Shown in pieces: positions 57,235 through 64,000 of a stretch of 64,000 nucleotides of DNA. Each line of letters opens with the position of its first letter. Within the stretch, counting starts at the first letter, position 1. The stretch comes from Agroathelia rolfsii. Taxonomy: Eukaryota; Basidiomycota; Agaricomycetes; Amylocorticiales; Amylocorticiaceae. The translations under genes were made by a program, and so were the position numbers. Below the pieces are notes generated by a model, which saw only the letters and a list, made by a program, of their open reading frames with translations, did no database searches and was not told where the DNA came from. The stretch covers positions 3,472,001 through 3,536,000 of the forward strand of contig JABRWF010000004.1 of the NCBI GenBank assembly GCA_018343915.1. Reading direction: 5' to 3'.

Positions 57235-59416
57235 ATAGGAGATTATACATACCATTGTCAATTCATATACTACAGTGTAATGCTGGTCATCCTATACTTG
57301 GTCTCTCATGCAAGTTAAGCAACTCCATTCGACCTAAAAGGCCCAAGATTAAATGTCTAATTGAGTAGTGGTGTTACAAGGTTTGTGTGGATTATTTAGA
57401 CTGCGTTATTGAGCTTGGCATGTAACGGTATTGTTAATGATATTCACAAATATCACCACATGAATTTAACCCTGCCTAGGAAGGATGTTGATAATGGAAA
57501 GTGAAGTTGAGAGCAGTGATTCATTTTGAGTTAACAACTCTGCTTTTATATATTTACATCTTGTATTTTTTTATACTGGTAGGTAATGAACCATACATTT
57601 AATTTTACACCATCCTTTTTATACTCATTTGAACCATCCCAGTTAGATTGACAAAAATATAAAAGAGGATCTCTTCAAGTTAGCATGACTTGGCCTATGT
57701 TCCTTGAGGCTTGCTCTTATGGTTTGTGAGAATTTAGATTCTATTTGTTCTTCGCCGTCGAGCTAAAGCAAGGAATGTACCTTTCTCTTCCCTTCTCCAT
57801 TTCTTCCCGTATACGCACTTTATTTGTTCCACTTCTAGTTTCATTATAGGCATAAATGTATAAATACATGTGGTAGTTAGCTATGATACAACATGCATTT
57901 GTTGGCAATTTATCCCTATTTACCATAGCTGAGCTCGTGAATTCAACATGGTCCTGGTGCTTGTTCAAGTATGCCATGCTGCCTTCAATTTTGCTAATAT
58001 GACACAACTGTCAGTGAGCAAATGCACTGCATAAAGCACTGTTAGATGTTACAAAATGCGCTTTATAGATGATGTTGCTAGCAAAAATCTACTACTGGTA
58101 TTGTGGTACAAATTTTCCTTCAATGTCATCATGAAGCACATTTTGTAACATCTGACCGGATCTAACCACGCAAAAATTAAATTGAAATACATGCTCATCA
58201 CTGAGCAAAGTAAATGTAGCGGTAGCTATATTTACACCACAAGGTATATATTTCTGTAAGTGACATATTAATATAGTAAATTTGGTAAATGCCAAGAGTT
58301 ATCATACAGTGGAAAGGGTGGCCGTTATATGATACAGCGTTGATACCAATTGACCCCAGTATGTGCTCTACTTGTCTGCCATTGGTATTCAACATCCTCT
58401 GCTTCAGCCTTTCCTCCCTGCCATTGTCAACTCGTGCTCCTTCTCTTTCTGATCATCTTGTACCTCTCGCTACCTGCTGTATCCGTTATACTTGTTTTCT
58501 CTCTCTATTGCTTACCTGGCCGCTTTCATTTGTATAGGGCAGAAAACGTATATACCTTTTGCGGACAGTCAATTTTGTATCTTAACTCATAAATATTATC
58601 AGACATTCTTCAAAGTCGTAGGCGGCTCGTTCTAGCTACAGAAATCAACCATTGCCAACCTTCTTAATAACATGCGGCGAAGAGAAATCGGATAGAATTT
58701 TGAAATCATACTTCTGCGTTAGAGTTTTTGGTATATCCAATAATGTACTCCATCGGTCCCTGGCTCTTGGATGGAGCGAATAGGACACGCAGTTTTGAAT
58801 AACTTCTGTGGCTGAACTAGCAGAAGGAAATATTCTGAATTAATGGCCAGGTAGTGGGTTGTAGGACCTCACCAACTTCTGTCCAGCATAAATCATGATG
58901 TTTTCGTAATGTGCAAAATTCGCAAGCAAAAATGTCTCTTATAGTAGGAGTCAAAGGTTTTGTGTATGATATCATAGGGGAGGGGGGTCGAGTAGATGAT
59001 GGGACGCAATCATTTACTCAAGGACGTTATTTTATGCAGGATCAGACTAGTGATGGCCAGTCCCACTTTGCTTTTTACTGAGAATCATGGGAAAGGAACT
59101 AGTCGTCAACCCATCAATTAAGGGTACAATTCAAGCTGAGTTCGAAGAATACGATTGCGGCGCTGCTTTGTCTGTCTCGTCTATTGCTTGTCACTAAGGG
59201 TCAATCAGTGTAGCAGTTATCTTGGTAATTCATGTGGATCATGTTTCAAGAAAAGAATTTCCGAGGCGTGCCAGTGGCCGGCGGTCTGATGTTGATGTCA
59301 CGGTGACTGACGGAAGCAAATTTTGGTAGAGGGAGCAAAGATCTGAAGCACCTGTCCGTCCCACTACAGCTTTCCTCCTTCCCTCCGCCCTCAAGACACT
59401 CTCAAGACCATCTAAA
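57235..59416. other. 2.2 kb gene-free region
   Basis: Frames here are short and AT-rich, with no domain. It holds the inverted repeat at 58044-58153. The last 100 bp before 59417 are C/T-rich leader for uS11. Confidence 0.6.
58044..58153. repeat. inverted repeat / hairpin
   Basis: Left arm 58044-58074 begins AGATGTTACAAAATGCGCTT; right arm 58127-58153 in reverse complement begins AGATGTTACAAAATGTGCTT. The arms differ at a few positions and enclose about 52 nt. It could be a small MITE remnant or a stem-loop RNA. Confidence 0.65.
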
Positions 59417-60196
59417 ATGGTATGAAGATCCTATATGAATCCTCCAGAGAATTTGTCTGGCGATTCGAAGTGGCAAAGTGGTTGGATGGCTTATCCACCG
59501 ATTGGATGTATCGCATCGCGACGACGCAGCAGTCTGCTATTTTTGTGGTCGATTAGGACACTTCGCTGGAGGATTTTACGGTCTGATCGCCTGGCCGATA
59601 TGAATAATGCTCATTGGATTATATGTATTTGCAGCCGCCCAAGAAGACCAAGGTAGCCAAGGAGGAAAACACCGTTTCGCTCGGTCCTCAAGTTGCTGAG
59701 GGCGAACTGGTGTTTGGGGTGGCCCACATTTTCGCTTCTTTCAATGACACTTTTGTCCATGTTACCGATCTTTCTGGCAAGGAAACCGTCTCCCGTGTTA
59801 CTGGTGCGAAATTTGGACATCATGATTGTGCTAGCAATTTTTTAATCCCCTTTATAGGCGGCATGAAGGTCAAGGCCGATCGTGACGAGTCTTCTCCTTA
59901 CGCTGCTATGTTGGCTGCTCAGGATGTTGCAGCCCGCTGCCGCGAGGTTGGTATTACTGCGCTGCACATCAAGCTCCGTGCAACTGGTGGCACTGGCACC
60001 AAGACCCCTGGCCCTGGCGCACAGAGTGCTCTCCGTGCCCTTGCCCGTGCCGGTATGCGCATTGGCAGGATTGAGGATGTCACTCCCGTTCCCACTGACT
60101 CCACCAGGCGCAAGGTATTTTTAATTTTGCATTGTCAACCATGCTCGTTACTAAAACGTATGTCCTCAGGGTGGTCGTCGTGGTCGTCGTCTGTGA
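59417..60196 (+). CDS. RPS14: small-subunit ribosomal protein uS11
   Basis: Four exons (59417-59419, 59635-59803, 59858-60114, 60170-60196) give 151 aa. Exon 1 is only the ATG, followed by a 215-nt intron; exon 4 is 27 nt. The protein reads [100 protein letters not shown] and [20 protein letters not shown], ending GRRL. These are unmistakably eukaryotic uS11, which sits at the platform of the 40S subunit near the mRNA exit. All parts are present. Confidence 0.96.
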
Positions 60197-60575
60197 TCGC
60201 CTGCATTTGGCATCCTATTACAAAATCTTCAGTATTTGGTGTTTACTACGCGTGTATATTTGATAGTTGGAATTGAATGTCGCTGCCGACGCGCAGCTTG
60301 TCTTTGGAAGCCTTTTCTGGCGCCATAGGCTTGCCCCGTGGTCGTGCCCCTTCCGTTTGCTATCTTATGAGACAAGACCCATGTCAATTTATCTACACAA
60401 TGACTTTTTTTATAAGGGGGCGAATAAGTTTGCGATCCGGACATGTGAGAAGTGCGCATTGAGGCATTTTTAGTTGAATCATTGATGCGTTGATGGCGGT
60501 CTGCCGTCACTGCAACGTTGCCCGTTCGGTACGGTGCAACTATCATCCTCACCGCAGCCTCGAGTCTTGCAACTC
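60197..60575. promoter_or_regulatory. uS11 3' end and acyltransferase promoter
   Basis: About 380 bp with no coding signal. Confidence 0.55.
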
Positions 60576-62935
60576 ATGGATCTTAAACTCATCTATCACG
60601 GACTATGCAAAGTTTCTGACTGGACAATAAGGTATTACTACTCCGAGGCCCTCGTTGTTGGTCAAGAACACGTCCCTCTTGACGGTCCGCTTATTATGTC
60701 AGTTATTTTCCTCCGTGAGCGGTGCAGGTTGAAACTAACTGTCTCAGTGCGTCGTCGCACCAGAATGAGACGATTGATATTGCAGCTATAGGTACGTGTC
60801 CTGGGTCAACTGTCAACGCGTACTGAGAATCGATTCAAGGTGGAACCATTGGAAGGAAGCGCCATATATCCTTCTGGGCCAAGTCGAGCTTGTTCAAGGT
60901 ACCCGTGATCCGTAGCATCGTCAGCTCAGCTGGCGCCATACCCGTCGAGAGGAATCCCAACAAGGCCGCTCCTACCACAGTCATTCAGGGCACACTCTTC
61001 GAGAGCACATCAAAAGCATTGCATGACGGCGACGCAATATGCATTTTCCCAGAGGGCAGCAGTTCCACGGAGCCGAGCTTGGCGTTACTTTATGATGGCA
61101 TCTCCTACGCTGTCCTAGAGTTCGCTCTCTGGGAGGCCAAGCGTGTAGACGGATCAAGTCCGAGCCAGCACAGTGAACCACAATCCAAGAAGCTCCGAAT
61201 CGTGCCAGTAGGGACGGTATACACAGACAAGACTTCGTTTCGCAGTAGAGTGAGTAGGACATGATATTACGTCTTTGTGCTTCATGTGTTTGTTCTTGTT
61301 CTTTGGATCTCGAGGCCTAATTATCTGGATCTGATTTAGATCTCGATACAGTGAGCCGCTCGTTTGGGGAGAGAATCCTCTCGCATCAAATGAATAACTC
61401 GTTGTATGTTATAGGTATGGTAATCCTATAATTCTCGACGTTGACGAGGTTGCCGGCAAGTTGGCGCATGGTGGGGAGGAGGCTCTGAAATCCGAGGCAA
61501 AGAAGCTCACTGCGAGCATCGAGGAGGAGTTGCTTCGGCTGACTATCAACACGGCAGATTGGTGCATCTGGGTCTCCTTTTTCTGTGTGTACACTTGTTC
61601 TGACAAGCCCTTCAACTCAGGGACACGTTTTACTCGGCCCTCATGGCTCGAGATATTCTATGGAAATCACCGGATAACATTCTTCTTAAAGATTACGCTC
61701 GAGTCCAGCAAAGGTGACCTGCTTTCTACCCAAGATATTTTGCTGGAACCGAAACTTACGACTTATCAAGTCTCTCCGACTTGTTTCTGCCTTATACCCC
61801 TTTATCAGATAATGATACCCTGCACATACATCGAGATACTGCTCGCAAGGCTCTCGTCAAGTACCTTGGGCTGCTCGAGCACACTGGCATTGATCACGCT
61901 ACGCTAACCTATCTCTACCCGGCACACGCTCTCCCTTCCCCTTCGCCGTTGAAGCTACTCTTTATTGCCCTGACCCGAATACCCTCTACATTCTTGCACC
62001 CACTGGCGATACTATTTGCTCCAGTATATGCTGTGCATCTCCCGGGCTACATCCTAGGATCAATCACCTCTCGCCTTTTGCCGAAAGAAAGAGAATACGA
62101 AGCAGTCGCTCAATTCAAAGTTATTTTTGGTGGACTGGGAGCAGGCCTGGGATATGCGGCCGCCATGCGAGGTCTGATCTACTCTTTGCGGCAGCTGGGC
62201 GTAGGTGCATGGCGAATCCCCACATCGACTGCATCGTTTGGTTTTGCTAGCCGCTACCTGATTTCGGCACTCACATGGCTACACCGTAGTGGCACAGCCA
62301 ATGCTTTTGTGGCGCTTGGAAGAACGTTAGCTGTGCCGCCTAATGCAGGGCTAACAGCGCACTTGGAGGGCTCGGTATCTGCGATCATGATTGGATACGT
62401 CGCCGTCTGGTCCGTGATCAGATGGCACAATGCATTGGTCGATGGTCAGTTGATGTATACGTCTCGTACGTTTTTGACCCTGCAATATTAATCCATGTGA
62501 CTTGTTTGTATAGGGAATCGTAGACGGTATGCGGGCTTGACTCCCCCCCTCACTCCTATTGCGCCTTACTGATATTGTATATACAGGTGGAACCAGCTAA
62601 CAACTGCCTGGAAACTCTTCGTGGGCTCGCTATCTTCGCCGCTGACTGGCGAGAGGCTGGCACCGTTCGAATTTCCACCGCTGAGATATCCCAACCCCTG
62701 GCTGAAGCATAGGTCATATCACGTCACTGGACTGGACGGATCTGTGATTTCTCTGTCTAACAATAGAGCCAGCAGCGTCAAGGGCCGAGCACCGGTCGCC
62801 CGACTTGTTCCTCATCTTATTCATGCCCGCCGGGAGGCCGTGGATTCTCTGCGGATGTTCTTGGCGACGGCGAAGGGAGATGGCAGGACTGCAGTCTTGG
62901 TGGGATATCTGAGAAAGCAGGGATTAGAGATATAG
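60576..62935 (+). CDS. glycerol-3-phosphate / DHAP acyltransferase, GPT2/SCT1 type
   Basis: Multi-exon gene with start MDLKLIYHGLCKVSDWTIRY. The PlsC acyltransferase domain has LIIASSHQNETIDIAAI (H-x5-D form of block I, as in GPT2/SCT1), KVPVIRSIVSSAGAIPVERN, FPEGSSSTEPSL (block III) and IVPVGTVYTDKTSF. A later region (61.8-62.5 kb) holds hydrophobic segments (KLLFIALTRIPSTFLHPLAI; VIFGGLGAGLGYAAAMRGLI), typical of the membrane-bound fungal enzymes. It would acylate glycerol-3-phosphate at the ER, the first step of phospholipid and triacylglycerol synthesis. Near the 3' end, VDGNRRRW is spliced from three exons, the middle one only 13 nt. The long C-terminal tail (KGRAPVARLVPHLIHARREA) is family-like. 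Some central exon ends (61.6-61.8 kb) are approximate. Confidence 0.88.
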
Positions 62936-63218
62936 ATCTATATATTTATTATAATTCTATCTAATAATTTATGAGGATTTGCTGGCACATGGCCAGTTAA
63001 GCAATAGATGGGCAAGAGGATACTAATAATTGAAATGCTTCGTAAGTTTAGGATCACAAGTCCGGGCGGGAGCACGTGGGGATTTCATGTAACGGCCCAA
63101 AAGGGCACCTAGTCCCCAAGGTGCTGTGCCCACCGACGATGATCCAAGCATTGCTATGCCAGCCTTGCTCTCTCTTGTCTTCATGCCCCCTTCTGCCAGC
63201 TGAGCTCTGTAGTCCATT
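62936..63218. other. short intergenic
   Basis: Upstream of the second RING gene. A minus-strand frame at 63292-63023 is a shadow crossing this region; no evidence supports it. Confidence 0.6.
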
Positions 63219-64000
63219 ATGCCGTTAATCATCCACCCTGACAGCAGATGCGACATCTGTCTCAGCGAGTACTCCTTTGCTACCGAAGCCAACGCGCCCT
63301 ATGCCATTCGTCAGTTGCCCTCGGCCCCTCCGCTGCTCGTCATCCAGGCCACGTTCACTAATCTGACCGGTTCTTCTTCTCTTCCTTCCTTACATTAGCC
63401 TGCGGCCATGTCTTCTGTCTACCGTGCGTGATTGTCGTGGCATAAATGCGATCAAGAAGAGCTCTATAGACTGATTTCATTCTTTTTTCTTTTTTTTTTT
63501 ACTCAATAGATGTCTTCACCAGCTGAATAATTCTTCATGCCCCATGTGCCGTCGGGCATTTCAGAAAGATCGATGCAAAAGGCTACATATCGACCCGCCA
63601 CCTAGTCCTTCACGCACAGCACCCGACAGAATCATCGGTCCTCTCGAATGGGCATTGCAGCAGCTGGCTATTGCGTATAGGGAAGAGGTGCCTGAAGGCC
63701 ATGTCGCACATGCTATCGAGGATGTGGAGAACTGGATCCATTTAAACCACCGTCATGCTGCAGTTAGTTTTTTTTTTCGCCTTAAATTTGGCACTGTGCC
63801 CTGATGGTTTGTGGCTACAGAGATCGCCTGTTGCTTCTTCTCTCGAGCACACTCGGAAATATCGGAGCATGATGGAGACACTTAAAAGAACTAAATACGA
63901 AAGCAACGCTCGCGTCCACAGGCAAAAGGATGAAAAACATCGAGCACAGCGTGATCTGGAGAGGGCTAAGCAAGTAGAAACGGATTTGCTCAGGACCGTC
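63219..64000 (+). CDS. RING-finger/coiled-coil protein, partial (runs off window)
   Basis: Begins at the ATG at 63219: MPLIIHPDSRCDICLSEYSF. Exons 63219-63309, 63399-63423 (25 nt), 63510 to about 63760, then from about 63820 on. Spliced RING: CDIC, CGHVFCLPC, CPMCR, all eight ligands, followed by KDRCKRLHIDPPPSPS. Helical sequence then reads HAIEDVENWIHL and ends in a coiled coil, KYESNARVHRQKDEKHRAQR, DLERAKQVETDLL. Layout (short N-terminus, RING split by an intron before GHV, K/S-D-x-x-R-L-x-I-D after it, coiled coil) matches the gene at 48095. Likely an E3 ligase. The 3' part lies beyond the window. Confidence 0.85.

Noticed and set aside
1..64000. tRNA, rRNA and CRISPR features
   Set aside because: I scanned for B-box-like sequence, rRNA segments and regularly spaced repeats and found nothing convincing. 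A tRNAscan run would be the decisive check.
1..64000. Secondary-metabolite or other gene cluster
   Set aside because: The FAD monooxygenase and NmrA genes have no synthase, transporter or regulator around them; neighbours are unrelated housekeeping genes.

Overview
The window looks like a piece of a basidiomycete genome, most likely an Agaricomycete. The genes are split by many 45-70 nt GT-AG introns and lie on both strands with no operon logic. Gene content fits a plant-matter degrading or associated mushroom-type fungus: an AA9 lytic polysaccharide monooxygenase, a GH92 mannosidase, expanded F-box and BTB families, and dispersed RING proteins. I could not run any search, so species-level placement is not possible.

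Layout. 0.5-5.2 kb: a class A FAD monooxygenase (-) and a secreted AA9 LPMO (+). 5.4-8.1 kb: a broken F-box gene (-) and the tail fragment of a second copy. 8.4-13.3 kb: a multi-exon oxysterol-binding protein with ankyrin, PH, FFAT and ORD parts (-). 14.0-14.6 kb: a small unknown gene. 14.9-17.3 kb: a stand-alone hydantoinase B / 5-oxoprolinase C-half (-). 18.4-21.7 kb: GH92. 22.3-25.9 kb: a housekeeping block with ribosomal eL24, GNA1 (UDP-GlcNAc pathway) and UBR7. 26.2-30.0 kb: an F-box pseudogene followed by its intact tandem copy. 30.2-31.8 kb: a decayed Tc1/mariner element. 32.3-35.9 kb: two tandem NmrA-like genes with identical exon lengths. 36.3-43.3 kb: a CsbD-like hydrophilic protein, HYM1/Mo25 and GLE1. 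43.3-48.1 kb: a long stretch with no gene I can support. 48.1-50.1 kb: a RING/coiled-coil protein, followed by about 1.5 kb of strongly pyrimidine-skewed DNA. 51.9-54.7 kb: two tandem BTB genes (-). 55.1-55.8 kb: a foldback element and a 380 bp pogo-like MITE. 56.4-57.2 kb: an ICMT-like methyltransferase. 59.4-62.9 kb: ribosomal uS11 and a GPT2/SCT1-type acyltransferase. 63.2 kb to the end: a second RING protein, cut by the window edge.

The genes do not form one pathway. The common thread is local duplication and decay: F-box (two separate families), NmrA and BTB genes are all present as neighbouring copies, and several copies are broken. I see no convincing undescribed multi-gene system. The most unusual single observations are an AA9 LPMO whose second-sphere His and Gln are replaced by Ser and Glu, a HyuB protein without its HyuA half, and splicing oddities (a GC-AG intron, 13-16 nt micro-exons, and ATG-only first exons in both ribosomal genes).
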